Positions 8,225-17,874 are shown, counted from the first letter of the stretch. The stretch: DNA of 64,000 nt from Lachnospiraceae bacterium (GCA_014804645.1 JAAUZI010000008.1:62001-126000), one strand, 5' to 3'. Notes: a model not told the origin generated them from the letters alone. Translations and numbers: made by a program.

Positions 8225-8452
8225 TCAGAGCCTGATTGCATCACCCGTAAATGGGTGTGCTTTTTCAAATTGAGAGGCTTCTTTACTAATGTCTGCTGGC
8301 GTTTTTACATCAAAATAATCCCTTTGCCATTTTGTATAATCAAATTTCTCGCGAATAACGACAGAAATAAAGCGTTCTGCTTCTACAATTCCCATCTGCT
8401 CCACCAGACACTTCATCCCTCTACTCATTATTTCGGCTGTGCTTTCCATCAT
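8225..8452 (-). CDS. Small protein downstream of PIN gene (possible antitoxin)
   Basis: 75 aa from the ATG at 8452, which follows GGAGG at 9-nt spacing. The ORF-track start at 8485 overlaps the PIN gene and has no such site. The sequence is helical and mixed-charge (AEIMSRGMKCLVEQMGIVEA) and ends with TPADISKEASQFEKAHP. No DNA-binding motif is recognised. It begins 4 bp after the PIN stop codon. An antitoxin role is inferred purely from pairing with a PIN protein; the order toxin-then-antitoxin is unusual for VapBC. Confidence 0.55.
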   Translation of the reverse strand: MMESTAEIMSRGMKCLVEQMGIVEAERFISVVIREKFDYTKWQRDYFDVKTPADISKEASQFEKAHPFTGDAIRL

Positions 8453-8456
8453 AGAA

Positions 8457-8894
8457 TCAGTCCTCCGTTTCCAAAACAAACTCAATCGGTGTAACCATTT
8501 TTATTTCTTTGCTTTTATATTTCAGTAATCTTGTATCCGTAGATATAAAGTATTCGCACTCTGCATAGATTGCCGAAGCCACATGACATGCATCTTTAAA
8601 TTTGACCCCCGTCTTCATGATTTCAGCAGCTTTCTCTTCAATAACTGTCTGTCGCTCCATCCCTATATATGCATAAGTATTCGTATCAATAAAGTCAGAA
8701 ATCGCATTTCGCCGCATTTCAAATGGATTATTCCCACATTCATATCGCAACATATATGATGTGATCAATTGAAGTTTCCCTTCTTTTATTAACGTCTGGA
8801 TATGCAGCTTGGCCTGAGTTTCCATAGAGATTTTTAACTGGCTCTGATCATCATATGGTCTATTATAACAGCACATATCAAGATATATTCTCAC
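8457..8894 (-). CDS. PIN-domain protein (putative ribonuclease toxin)
   Basis: 145 aa from a GTG at 8894 preceded by GAGGTGAAG; the ORF track offers an ATG at 8921. Acidic PIN residues are visible: Asp in VRIYLDMCCYNRPYDD, Glu in SYMLRYECGNNP, Asp in VKFKDACHVASA and Asp in YFISTDTRLL. PIN proteins are Mg-dependent single-strand RNases, often VapC-type toxins. The RIYLDxCCxNRPxDDQ start is a distinct clostridial PIN subgroup. It is AT-rich relative to its neighbours, which suggests recent acquisition. Confidence 0.78.
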   Translation of the reverse strand: MRIYLDMCCYNRPYDDQSQLKISMETQAKLHIQTLIKEGKLQLITSYMLRYECGNNPFEMRRNAISDFIDTNTYAYIGMERQTVIEEKAAEIMKTGVKFKDACHVASAIYAECEYFISTDTRLLKYKSKEIKMVTPIEFVLETED

Positions 8895-9137
8895 TACCTT
8901 CACCTCATTCATAAAATTCATTCTTCTTAAGCCGCTCTGCCCAATTAGTATACCAACCTTTTCCGAAATTATATTTTTTTCAAAAAGCCTGCATATTTTA
9001 TATGAATGACTTCTGTTTCTGCTGCAGTTTTTTATTAAATTATACTCTAAAATCTTTTAAAATACAACAGAAACAAAGAATTGTCGGGGGATTCCATGTC
9101 TCGGGAACGTGCCCCTGCAATGACCGCGCTCACAGAC

Positions 9138-9172
9138 AAAAAGCGCGCCCGGCAGCATACACTGCCGGGCGC
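9138..9172 (-). terminator. Rho-independent terminator of tRNA-Gln
   Basis: Perfect 11-bp GC stem (GCGCCCGGCAG / CTGCCGGGCGC, loop CATACA), followed on the minus strand by a T5 run just after the tRNA 3' end. Confidence 0.88.
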
Positions 9173-9181
9173 TCCATACAA

Positions 9182-9253
9182 CAGCGCTACAAGGATTCGA
9201 ACCTTGAAATGACGGAGTCAGAGTCCGTTGCCTTACCGTTTGGCGATAGCGCT
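9182..9253 (-). tRNA. tRNA-Gln (anticodon CUG)
   Basis: The acceptor arms AGCGCTA / TAGCGCT pair perfectly. The anticodon stem is ACGGA/TCCGT with loop CTCTGAC, giving anticodon CTG. The T arm is CAAGG TTCGAAT CCTTG. The discriminator base is G and CCA is not encoded. The length is 72 nt. Confidence 0.95.
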
Positions 9254-9273
9254 ATTTCCTAACTACTTGATGA

Positions 9274-9302
9274 ATTATACACGAAGTATTTGCATTTTGC
9301 AA
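9274..9302 (-). promoter_or_regulatory. Promoter of tRNA-Gln
   Basis: Minus strand TTGCAA - 17 bp - TATAAT, ending 20 bp upstream of the tRNA 5' end. Confidence 0.8.
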
Positions 9303-9321
9303 TAGGAAAATACAAAAAATT

Positions 9322-10920
9322 TTAAAATATATTTTCTCCCTTAGGCACCGCTACACGCCAGTCATAGAATTCCGTTATAAAAAAATCTTCCAAAAAAGGC
9401 TCCACATCCGCAAAATAGATAATATAGATGGTATTCGTATCAATATTCTCATAATCTACACGGGTCTTGATATGCAAACCGTTCTTTTCAAAACTGGCCG
9501 GAGCCGGAAACTGATCATATTCAACATGTGCCAGATATTCTGTTGGCAGAGTCCCCGTAAACAGCAGAATCCGGGGCCATTGGGTAGCCTTTTCAGCAGC
9601 GATGTCCGTGATTCCCAGTTCCTCACTCTTCTCAAGCGCATACTCCACGCTCTCCTGCACTCCAGCCGCAAAATATGCCTCCGTCAATTCCTTATATCTG
9701 GTGTAGTAATCTCTCTGAAATAGCAGAAAACATACGCTGTAGCAACCCGCCACCGCTATCGTGGCACATTGGCCAATCCGTTTCTTTCTTTCAGTGATCC
9801 AGACAGTAATCCTCCATATCCCATAGGCTTCACACAAAACCAAGGGGATAAACAAACTGTTTGCCTGATGAACCCGCACCCTGACATACATACAGTTTAT
9901 CACGCCGCACAGTACGCCCGACGCTACATAGAATTCGTAGGAAAATTCTCTCTTAACCATGTGGACAACCATCCGCAGAAAGAGAAGTATTGTGCCCAGC
10001 GCAATCATTATACGACCTATATCGTAAAAGAGTCCCCAGGGTTTCAGCACATCATACACATTGCCCGTGTTCTGCCACACCAGCATTCTCACGGCCGTCT
10101 TCAAACCGTCCACCATGTTCCACAGACTGAAAGATACCTCTCCGCCCCGAAACCCGCTGGTCTTGGGAATCGTCATAAACGGCAGCACGATCTCAGGCAG
10201 AACATTCATATTTACCAGCAAAAAGAGCAACAGGGGTAACGCCAGCAAAAACAGAACACACACCGACAGAAGAGTCCATTTGCTCAGACGTATTTTTTTG
10301 CCACGCAGTCCGTAGAGCGTCTGCAGGGCAAGCATAATGGGAACCAATGGCCAGATAACGGCATAGCAGTACAGGCTCATTCCGTAAAATAACGCCGACA
10401 GCAGAAAGTAACGTTGATCCTCCAGACCCTTAACAAAAAAGAGCAGTCCAAAAATCAGGAAACCCGGGGCAAGGTTGGCATCCAGCGCCCACCTGGACAT
10501 CATTACATGCCAAGGACACACCGCCAGCAGGAACATCGCCCACAGACCCGCCTGACGTCCAAACATTCGGCGCATCAGGCAATAAACTGCCCATAGCGTA
10601 AACACAGCCACCAGCGCTTGGGGCAAACGACATAGATATATATTCCATCTGCCGCCGGTAAAAAGCATCAGAAGAACCAGCATCGAACTGTACATTGCAC
10701 TCTGGCCATCTCCCCAGCTGGACATATATACCGGCATATACAGTCCTGCGGAATCTCGACCCTCGCAGTAGAGGTCGTACGCATTCAGAGCCACGAACGC
10801 CTCGTCTTGGTGAAATCCCCCTGGCACACTGCCCAGATACACAAGACGTACCACTGCGCCCAGCAAGAATATAACCGCCGGAACGATCCACTGTGGAATG
10901 CCTCTTTGCCCTGCTTTCAT
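9322..10920 (-). CDS. GT-C glycosyltransferase (PMT/ArnT-like, GT39-type)
   Basis: 532 aa polytopic membrane protein with about 11-12 hydrophobic segments. The first extracytoplasmic loop carries the acidic GT-C motif (PGGFHQDEAFVALNAYDLYC). The C-terminal 100 residues are soluble. GT-C enzymes transfer sugars from polyprenyl-phosphate donors outside the membrane. The ORF-track start is a TTG; the ATG at 10920 preceded by GGAGAGAG is preferred. The gene stands alone, so the acceptor (protein, wall polymer or lipid) is unknown. Confidence 0.82.
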   Translation of the reverse strand: MKAGQRGIPQWIVPAVIFLLGAVVRLVYLGSVPGGFHQDEAFVALNAYDLYCEGRDSAGLYMPVYMSSWGDGQSAMYSSMLVLLMLFTGGRWNIYLCRLPQALVAVFTLWAVYCLMRRMFGRQAGLWAMFLLAVCPWHVMMSRWALDANLAPGFLIFGLLFFVKGLEDQRYFLLSALFYGMSLYCYAVIWPLVPIMLALQTLYGLRGKKIRLSKWTLLSVCVLFLLALPLLLFLLVNMNVLPEIVLPFMTIPKTSGFRGGEVSFSLWNMVDGLKTAVRMLVWQNTGNVYDVLKPWGLFYDIGRIMIALGTILLFLRMVVHMVKREFSYEFYVASGVLCGVINCMYVRVRVHQANSLFIPLVLCEAYGIWRITVWITERKKRIGQCATIAVAGCYSVCFLLFQRDYYTRYKELTEAYFAAGVQESVEYALEKSEELGITDIAAEKATQWPRILLFTGTLPTEYLAHVEYDQFPAPASFEKNGLHIKTRVDYENIDTNTIYIIYFADVEPFLEDFFITEFYDWRVAVPKGENIF

Positions 10921-11011
10921 ATCACCGCTCTCTCCTCTCTTTTGCAATTGTTTTCCTGGAGCAGGTTATCACTTTTGCCAATATTCGCCGGCATATCTAT
11001 GCCGCAGTCCC

Positions 11012-13135
11012 CTACACCTCAAAAATCAGCTCTCCGTAGGAGGGAACGGGCCATACCTTCTTATCCACCAGCATCTCCAGTGCGTCCACGGGAATGCGCA
11101 GCGCATCCATGGCCTCCTTCACCGTATCCTTGTAAAAGAATGCCTGGGCCTTGACACCCTTTATATCCCCGGCCTGAGCCGTGGCCCTCTCCAGCTCCTT
11201 AAGCGCCTTTTTTGCGGCTGTCAGCTGCAGATTCACCTCTCTAAGCAGCTCCGTCTGCACAACGGGGTCCACCCCCGCCCCCCGCACCGCGATCACAGTG
11301 TCCGCCAGGGATTTGGTATAGCTTACCACCGCCGGGATATACTTTTTGTTGGCCATATTGATCATGGTCAACGCCTCGATATTGATCGTCTTGGCATAGG
11401 TCTCGTACAGGATCTCCTCCCGGGACTTCAACTCCACTCTGGTAAAGATACCGAATTTTTCAAACAGCCTGATGGCCTTATCCGTGGTAAGCGTACCCGC
11501 CGCCTCCACCATGGATCTGATATTGGGCAGCCCCCGGCGCTGTGCCTCCCTCACCCACTCTTCGGAATAGCCGTCGCCGTTGAAAATAATCCGCTGATGT
11601 CTGCCCATATATTCCTTGATCAGGTCATGCACCGCCAGCTCAAAATCCTTGCCCTCCGCCACTTCCCGCTCCAGGGTATCCGCCGCCTCGCAGAACGCCT
11701 CCGCCACAATGGCGTTCAGCGTGGTGTTGGGACTGGCGATGGAATCCGCGGAACCCACGGTGCGGAACTCAAACTTATTGCCAGTAAAAGCAAAGGGCGA
11801 GGTTCTGTTGCGGTCCGTGGCGTCCTTCTTAAAATCCGGCAGGGTGGACACACCGGTCTCCAGCTTACCGCCCTCGATCAGATGGGCCGCCTCTCCGGTC
11901 TCCACCAGCTGTTTTACCACATCGTCAAGCTGCTCTCCCAAAAACATAGAGATAATGGCAGGGGGAGCCTCGTTGGCGCCCAGTCTGTGATCATTGCCCA
12001 CATCGGAGGCACTCTGGCGCAGCAGGTCCGCATGGGTGTCCACCGCCTTCATAATACAGGCCAGCACCAGTAAAAACTGAACATTGGCGTTGGGGGTGTC
12101 ACCGGGGTCCAGCAGATTCATGCCGCTGTCCGTACAAAGGGACCAGTTGTCATGCTTGCCGGAGCCGTTTACCCCCGCAAAGGGTTTCTCGTGCAGCAAA
12201 CAGGTCAGCCCGTGACGACCGGCCACCTTTTTCATGGTCTCCATGACCAGCTGGTTGTGATCCACCGCGATATTAGCGCTCTCGTATATGGGAGCCAGCT
12301 CATGCTGAGCCGGCGCCGCCTCATTGTGCTGGGTCTTGGCGGTAACGCCCAGTTTCCACAGCTCGATATTCAGATCCTTCATGTATGCGCCGATGCGCTC
12401 CCGGATGGTACCGAAATAATGATCCTCCAGCTCCTGTCCCTTGGGCGCAGGAGCGCCAAACAGAGTGCGGCCGGCAAAGATCAGGTCCTCCCGCTGCAGG
12501 TATTTCTCCCTGTCCACCAGAAAATATTCCTGCTCCGCTCCCACGCTGGCCACCACTCTGGTCGCCTCGGTGTCGCCGAACAGCCGCACAATGCGCAGGG
12601 CCTGCTGGCTGATGGCCTCCATGGAGCGCAGCAGCGGAGTCTTTTTGTCCAGGGCCTCCCCTGTGTAGGAGCAGAACGCCGTGGGAATACACAGAATCAC
12701 GCCGGTGGCGTCCTCCTTCAGAAATGCGGGGGAGGTCATATCCCAGGCCGTATAGCCTCTGGCCTCAAAGGTTGCCCGCAGACCCCCGGAGGGAAAAGAG
12801 GAGGCGTCCGGCTCGCCCTTGATCAGCTCCTTGCCGGAGAATTCCAGCAGCATCCTGCCCTCGCTGTCCGGGTGGGACACAAACGCGTCATGTTTCTCCG
12901 CCGTGATACCGGTCAACGGCTGAAACCAGTGGGTATAGTGGGTTGCGCCGTTCTCCACGGCCCAATCCTTCATAGCCCTGGCCACCACGTCCGCCGTGGC
13001 CAGGGGCAGCTCTCCTCCCTGTTCCATCACCCGTCTCACCTCAGCAAATACCTGCATGGGCAGTTTCTCTTTCATCTTTCCCAGGGTGAACACTCTGCTG
13101 GCAAAAAGCTCCTCCACATTTATCATTTCGCTCAT
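11012..13135 (-). CDS. glnN: Glutamine synthetase type III
   Basis: 707 aa, the size of the GSIII family (much longer than GSI). Hallmarks include [17 protein letters not shown] (GSIII nucleotide/catalytic motif) and [15 protein letters not shown] (metal/glutamate-binding region). It makes glutamine from glutamate, ammonia and ATP in the cytoplasm. The start at 13135 follows AAAGGAG; the ORF-track start 30 codons upstream is an extension into the leader. The leader is about 80 bp and is bounded upstream by palindrome copy 3. Confidence 0.95.
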   Translation of the reverse strand: MSEMINVEELFASRVFTLGKMKEKLPMQVFAEVRRVMEQGGELPLATADVVARAMKDWAVENGATHYTHWFQPLTGITAEKHDAFVSHPDSEGRMLLEFSGKELIKGEPDASSFPSGGLRATFEARGYTAWDMTSPAFLKEDATGVILCIPTAFCSYTGEALDKKTPLLRSMEAISQQALRIVRLFGDTEATRVVASVGAEQEYFLVDREKYLQREDLIFAGRTLFGAPAPKGQELEDHYFGTIRERIGAYMKDLNIELWKLGVTAKTQHNEAAPAQHELAPIYESANIAVDHNQLVMETMKKVAGRHGLTCLLHEKPFAGVNGSGKHDNWSLCTDSGMNLLDPGDTPNANVQFLLVLACIMKAVDTHADLLRQSASDVGNDHRLGANEAPPAIISMFLGEQLDDVVKQLVETGEAAHLIEGGKLETGVSTLPDFKKDATDRNRTSPFAFTGNKFEFRTVGSADSIASPNTTLNAIVAEAFCEAADTLEREVAEGKDFELAVHDLIKEYMGRHQRIIFNGDGYSEEWVREAQRRGLPNIRSMVEAAGTLTTDKAIRLFEKFGIFTRVELKSREEILYETYAKTINIEALTMINMANKKYIPAVVSYTKSLADTVIAVRGAGVDPVVQTELLREVNLQLTAAKKALKELERATAQAGDIKGVKAQAFFYKDTVKEAMDALRIPVDALEMLVDKKVWPVPSYGELIFEV

Positions 13136-13216
13136 ATGGCTTACTCCTTTTATTCTATATGTATACAGTCTCGCTCTTAACATACGATACCTTTTTTTCC
13201 GCAAAAAAGCAATACC

Positions 13217-13320
13217 TATACTCACTAACGATTAGATTTTCCTTTCCGCACAGTGCATGTTGCCCGATTATGCGACATGTGCTGTGCAGAAACCTAAAAA
13301 TCTTAACGTTAGTCGGTACA
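13217..13320. repeat. 104-bp imperfect palindrome (MITE-like), copy 3
   Basis: Same orientation as copy 1 and the same length; it ends TACA instead of TATA. It lies between glnN and the U32 peptidase gene and supplies the stop codon and last residues of the latter. Confidence 0.85.
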
Positions 13321-14559
13321 ATTACGCACCCGCAGCAGATCGTATGGCTCCGGGGTTTGAGACAGACGCAGCCAGATCGTCTCCCTTGCATGGGGACAGC
13401 TATCCACGGGCTGCATGCCGCCGTCATACATGGCCTCCACCGTGACATCCACATTGTCGCCGCCCGGTTTCATGACCTCGATGACGTCTCCCACGCAGAA
13501 TTTGTTGCGCTGCTCAATGCGGGCCAGTTCTCGCCCGGACATAATCTCCTGAATGCATCCCAGATATATATATTCATTCACATAAGTACTATTGTCATAG
13601 ATCTGATTGTTTTCGTCCGGCTTTCCAAAATAAAAGCCTGTGGAAAACCTGCGGTATGTACATTTGGATATCTCCGCCCGATACCATTCGCTGTTTAGTC
13701 TGTATTTTTCCTCACTCTCAAAAAAATCATCTATGGCCTTCCGATAGGTTCTGGCCACCGCCGCCACATACAGGGCGGTCTTCATACGTCCCTCGATCTT
13801 AAAACTGTCAATGCCCGCCGCCGTCAGCTCCGGGATGTAATCAATCATACACAGATCCCGGGAGTTAAAGATAAATGTTCCCCGATCGTTCTCATACACC
13901 GGCAGATATTCCCCCGGCCGAGTCTCCTCCGCCACCGCATACTTCCAGCGGCAAGGATGGGTGCAGGCCCCTTTGTTGGCGTCCCGCCCAGTAAAATAAT
14001 TGCTCAGCAGACAGCGTCCGGAGTAGGAAATGCACATGGCTCCGTGAACAAAGCTCTCGATCTCCATCTCCGCGGGAATATGACGTCTTATCTCCCCAAT
14101 CTCCGCCAGAGACAGTTCCCGGGCGGACACCACTCTCTTTGCCCCCAACTGCCACCAGAACAGATAGGTCTGATAGTTGGTATTGTTGGCTTGGGTAGAA
14201 ATATGTATCTCCGCCTCCGGCCAGACCTTTCTGGCGATAGAAAACATACCCGGATCAGCGATAATCAGGGCGTCCGCACACTGGGGCCGCATGTCCCGCA
14301 GCTCGGCAAAGTACCGCTCCGCCCCCTCCAGATCCCCGTTGTGAGCCAGAATATTGGCCGTCACGTAGACTTTGACTCCGTGGCTATGGGCAAAGGCAAT
14401 CCCCTCCGCCATCTCCTCCATGGAAAAATTTTTGGCCTTGGCCCGCAGACCAAAGGCTTCTCCACCGATATATACCGCATCCGCTCCAAATATCACCGCC
14501 GTCCGCAGCACCTCCAGGCTGGAGGCGGGAACCAGCAATTCCGGTTTTTTACGCTCCAT
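13309..14559 (-). CDS. U32 family peptidase-like protein (TrhP-type tRNA hydroxylation)
   Basis: 416 aa. The U32 signature is complete: ESFVHGAMCISYSGRCLLSN, followed by the Fe-S-type cysteines in NKGACTHPCRW. In B. subtilis and E. coli, proteins of this family (TrhP) are needed for 5-hydroxyuridine formation at wobble U34 of tRNA. The gene directly upstream is TrmR-like, which methylates that product, so a tRNA role is more likely than proteolysis. GGGAG supports the start. The last residues and TAA come from the inserted 104-bp palindrome. Confidence 0.85.
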   Translation of the reverse strand: MERKKPELLVPASSLEVLRTAVIFGADAVYIGGEAFGLRAKAKNFSMEEMAEGIAFAHSHGVKVYVTANILAHNGDLEGAERYFAELRDMRPQCADALIIADPGMFSIARKVWPEAEIHISTQANNTNYQTYLFWWQLGAKRVVSARELSLAEIGEIRRHIPAEMEIESFVHGAMCISYSGRCLLSNYFTGRDANKGACTHPCRWKYAVAEETRPGEYLPVYENDRGTFIFNSRDLCMIDYIPELTAAGIDSFKIEGRMKTALYVAAVARTYRKAIDDFFESEEKYRLNSEWYRAEISKCTYRRFSTGFYFGKPDENNQIYDNSTYVNEYIYLGCIQEIMSGRELARIEQRNKFCVGDVIEVMKPGGDNVDVTVEAMYDGGMQPVDSCPHARETIWLRLSQTPEPYDLLRVRNCTD

Positions 14560-14603
14560 ATTGCACTCCCATCACAAATAGCATGTTCCCTGTCTGTCCG
14601 ACT

Positions 14604-15245
14604 CTATCGCTTCACACTCAGCGTGACCCCGTCCCCCACCGGCAGTATACAGGTCTCCAACAGGGGATGGTGCGTCAGCTCATAGAGATATTCCCTCATT
14701 CTGGCGTGTATGGTTCGGTTCCGGCGTGTCACCGCAAACCGGGACTCCACCACATCCCCATCCTGCAGCACATTGTCCGACACCAGCAGTCCGCCCTTCG
14801 TCAGCAGTCGCAGAATGTCAGGTAAAAAGTTGATATACTGCCCCTTGGCCGCATCCATAAAGATCAAATCGTAGACGCCGTCCAGCTCCTTTAAGACCTC
14901 CGCCGCATCCCCCGGTAGCAGCGTGATCTGCCGCTCCCGTCCGGCTCTGGCAAAATTCTCTCTGGCCACGGGAATCCTTTTTTCATATTTTTCAATGGTG
15001 GTGACATGGCAGCCCTCCGGCCCGTACTCACTCATGAGCAGCGCCGAAAAGCCCACTGCGGTCCCCACCTCCAATATCTGCATGGGGCGGCACATCGCCA
15101 GCAGAAATTTCATGAGGCTCTGCGTCTCCCTGCGGATAATAGGCACCTCCGCCGCCAGCGCCTCACTCTCCAATTTGTCCAAAAAAGGCGTGTTGCCTTT
15201 ATCAAACGAGTTAATAAAGGCAACCATTCTCTCATCCGCTATCAT
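14604..15245 (-). CDS. trmR: tRNA 5-hydroxyuridine O-methyltransferase (TrmR/YrrM-like)
   Basis: 213 aa SAM-dependent O-methyltransferase with motif I ILEVGTAVGFSALLM and an acidic FMDAAKGQYINFLPD segment. The TrmR family forms 5-methoxyuridine at tRNA position 34. The order mltG-like, trmR, U32 matches the B. subtilis yrrL-yrrM-yrrN arrangement, which supports the assignment. The start at 15245 is chosen because it lies 1 bp after the upstream stop with GGAG in range; the ORF-track start overlaps the previous gene by 74 bp. Confidence 0.82.
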   Translation of the reverse strand: MIADERMVAFINSFDKGNTPFLDKLESEALAAEVPIIRRETQSLMKFLLAMCRPMQILEVGTAVGFSALLMSEYGPEGCHVTTIEKYEKRIPVARENFARAGRERQITLLPGDAAEVLKELDGVYDLIFMDAAKGQYINFLPDILRLLTKGGLLVSDNVLQDGDVVESRFAVTRRNRTIHARMREYLYELTHHPLLETCILPVGDGVTLSVKR

Positions 15246-15246
15246 A

Positions 15247-15714
15247 TTATTCAGCTCCTTCAGGAACTGCATCGCCGTCAGGCTCATTATCGGGATCGGT
15301 GACGTCCGAAGGCAGAGCATCCATGTCCTCCGGCGTCGGCTGCTCCACCACCGGCTCCTTGGTCATGGCCTCCATCATCTCCTCCACCGTCATGGCGGTA
15401 CTCAGCTCAAAATCGCCCGTCTTCAGGTTATTTCTGAATTCCGAGCAATAGTACTGCACCACGAACAGTCTGTCGTCCCGAATCAGTCCCTTGCTCAAAA
15501 AAAGCTGTCCCATCTCCTTGGGCGACATATCCTCCGTGATCGTCACACTGACCACCCGGCCTTCCCCGGCTGATATGGCAGGCTCTTCAAAGACTCTGTA
15601 CCCATAGTCATATGCCATAATCGCCCCGCGGTAAATCAACATAATTATAAATACCGCCGCCGCCACCTTCAATATTGTGCCGCATACCGCAGCAATCAGA
15701 CTTTTTATGCTCAT
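15247..15714 (-). CDS. Short MltG/YceG-like membrane protein
   Basis: 155 aa. One N-terminal membrane helix (about 8-28) is followed by a region with the LysM-like fold seen before the MltG catalytic domain (VTITEDMSPKEMGQLFLSKG). An acidic Pro-rich tail ends PDGDAVPEGAE. Full MltG proteins are about 340-380 aa with a C-terminal lytic transglycosylase domain; that domain and its catalytic Glu are absent. There is no frameshift remnant downstream, where trmR starts 1 bp after the stop. It may bind glycan or regulate a separate enzyme. Confidence 0.7.
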   Translation of the reverse strand: MSIKSLIAAVCGTILKVAAAVFIIMLIYRGAIMAYDYGYRVFEEPAISAGEGRVVSVTITEDMSPKEMGQLFLSKGLIRDDRLFVVQYYCSEFRNNLKTGDFELSTAMTVEEMMEAMTKEPVVEQPTPEDMDALPSDVTDPDNEPDGDAVPEGAE

Positions 15715-15744
15715 GTCCGTATCACCTACTCTGTCTCCTGAATT

Positions 15745-16074
15745 CTACTCAAAGTTCAACGCTTCCGTGATATTGAAATTGATCTGCTGAATCGTGCGGC
15801 ACAGGGCCAGTTCCGCCGCCAAAAAGTCCGACACCAGCGGATTCTCTCGAAAGTCCAGGTATTCCCGCTCAAACAACTCGATCCTTTCAAATGCCATGTC
15901 TCCGACGCTCTGCATCATATAGTTCTTCCTGCGATACTCATCGATCTGTTCCTTCAGTCCGGGATGCTGTTTTACCGTCTCCAGAGCCGTCAGGTATTTA
16001 CCGTATACCTCCGACTCCCTGAGTGCGGTGCTCAATGCCTCCACAGCCTGATCTAAACGCCCTTCCAGCCTCAT
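15745..16074 (-). CDS. YlbF family protein
   Basis: 109 aa all-helical protein (ALRESEVYGKYLTALETVKQ) matching the YlbF/YmcA family length. In Bacillus, YlbF, YmcA and YaaT form the Y-complex that promotes RNase Y mRNA processing. Here it sits next to RNase J, which fits a link with RNA turnover. No partner proteins are in the window. Confidence 0.78.
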   Translation of the reverse strand: MRLEGRLDQAVEALSTALRESEVYGKYLTALETVKQHPGLKEQIDEYRRKNYMMQSVGDMAFERIELFEREYLDFRENPLVSDFLAAELALCRTIQQINFNITEALNFE

Positions 16075-16114
16075 AATCCTAACTCCTCACTGCTTTATCC
16101 AAACGTTTTATCTT

Positions 16115-17797
16115 CTATACTTCCATAATGATGGGCAGGATCATGGGGCGCCTCTTGGTCTTTCTCCAGACATATTCGCCCAGCACATCCTTCGTGGTGC
16201 TCTTCAGCTTGCCCCAGTCCGTGATTCCTCTGTCAATGCAGCCACAGATAGCGCTGTCCACCACCTGGTGGGCCTCCTCCATCAGTTCATCCGATTCCCT
16301 CACATAGACAAAGCCCCTGGATACGATATCCGGCCCTGCCACCAGCTGGCCGCTGTACTTGTCCAGGCTCATGACCACAATCAGAATTCCGTCCTCAGCC
16401 AGGTGCTGTCTGTCGCGAAGCACTACATTGCCCACATCTCCCACTCCCAGACCGTCCACCAGAATGCTGCCCACAGGCACATGGCCGATGACGCTGGCTT
16501 TGTTCTCGTCCATCTCCAGCACATCGCCGGAGGACAGGATAAAGATATGCTCCTTGTCAATGCCCAGATTCTCCGCAATCTTGGCCTGGGCCTTCAGATG
16601 CTTATACTCACCATGGACAGGCACCGCATACTTGGGATGCACCAGCGTATAGATCAGCTTGATCTCCTCCTGGCAGGCATGTCCCGACACATGGGTGTCC
16701 TGGAAAATCACATCCGCACCCTTGCGCAGCAGCTCGTTGATAATCCTGGTCACGGCTTTCTCATTGCCCGGTATGGGGCTTGAAGAGAAAATAACCGTGT
16801 CTCCGTGGCCTATGGTGATTTTCTTGTGCATGTTGCTGGCCATACGGCTCAAAGCCGCCATGCTCTCCCCCTGGCTGCCGGTGGTGATGATCACCTGCTG
16901 CTCATCGGGGTAATTCTTCAGCTGGTCAATCTCAATCAGCGTATTTTCCGGGATACTGATGCAGCCAAGGTTAATGGCCGTCTCAATGACATTCACCATA
17001 CTGCGGCCTTCCACCACCACCTTGCGTCCAAACTTGTAGGCAGAGTTGATGATCTGCTGTACCCGGTCCACGTTAGAGGCGAAAGTTGCAACGAATATAC
17101 GTGTGTTTTTATGCTCCTCAAACAGGGTGTCAAAGGTCTTTCCCACCGTCCGCTCGGAGGGGGTAAAGCCCGGGCGCTCTGCATTGGTGGAGTCGCACAT
17201 CAGCGCCAGCACACCCTTTTTGCCGATCTCAGCAAAGCGGGCCAGATCAATGGCGTCGCCAAACACAGGGGTGTAATCCACCTTGAAATCCCCTGTGTGC
17301 ACCACCGTTCCCGCCGGGGAGTAAATGGCCAGGGCCGCCGCGTCCACGATACTGTGGTTGGTCTTGATATACTCCACCCGGAATTGTCCCAGGTTGATGG
17401 ACTGTCCGAATTTCACCAGCTTGCGCTTAGTCCCCTTCATCAGGTTATGCTCTTTCAGCTTATTCTCAATAATGCCCATAGTAAGCCGGGTGGCGTATAC
17501 AGGCACGTTAATCTCCTTCAATACATAGGGCAACGCGCCAATATGGTCCTCATGTCCATGGGTAATCACAAAACCCTTGACCTTGTCCACGTTGTCCTTC
17601 AGATAGGTGATGTCCGGAATCACCAGGTCAATACCCAGCATATCGTCCGCCGGGAACGCCAGTCCGCAGTCCACCACAATAATACTGTCCTCGTACTCAA
17701 AGGCAGTAATGTTCATTCCGATCTGCTCCAAACCTCCCAAAGGGATAATCCTCAGTTTGGACGCACTTTCACTTATATTTTCTTTTCTCCTATTCAA
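16115..17797 (-). CDS. rnj: Ribonuclease J
   Basis: 560 aa metallo-beta-lactamase/beta-CASP RNase. The Zn motif HGHEDHIGALPYVL and the catalytic GDFKVDYTP and GDTVIFSSSPIPGNE regions are present, with beta-CASP HVSGHACQEE and HGEYKHL. It is a 5'-3' exonuclease and endonuclease in mRNA decay and rRNA maturation. Translation starts at a TTG preceded by GGAGG at 7 nt; no nearby ATG fits as well. It is downstream of the DUF1292 gene. Confidence 0.94.
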   Translation of the reverse strand: MNRRKENISESASKLRIIPLGGLEQIGMNITAFEYEDSIIVVDCGLAFPADDMLGIDLVIPDITYLKDNVDKVKGFVITHGHEDHIGALPYVLKEINVPVYATRLTMGIIENKLKEHNLMKGTKRKLVKFGQSINLGQFRVEYIKTNHSIVDAAALAIYSPAGTVVHTGDFKVDYTPVFGDAIDLARFAEIGKKGVLALMCDSTNAERPGFTPSERTVGKTFDTLFEEHKNTRIFVATFASNVDRVQQIINSAYKFGRKVVVEGRSMVNVIETAINLGCISIPENTLIEIDQLKNYPDEQQVIITTGSQGESMAALSRMASNMHKKITIGHGDTVIFSSSPIPGNEKAVTRIINELLRKGADVIFQDTHVSGHACQEEIKLIYTLVHPKYAVPVHGEYKHLKAQAKIAENLGIDKEHIFILSSGDVLEMDENKASVIGHVPVGSILVDGLGVGDVGNVVLRDRQHLAEDGILIVVMSLDKYSGQLVAGPDIVSRGFVYVRESDELMEEAHQVVDSAICGCIDRGITDWGKLKSTTKDVLGEYVWRKTKRRPMILPIIMEV

Positions 17798-17874
17798 TGA
17801 TATTCCTCCAATTTAAAGTTACGCTTATTCCCTGCAAATACACAATGCAAGAGCTTGGTAGCGGGCCATATACC

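Noticed and set aside
13140-13216. Promoter for glnN (TTGCTT-17-TATCGT)
   Set aside because: Spacing fits, but the -10 is weak, so it was not listed as a feature.
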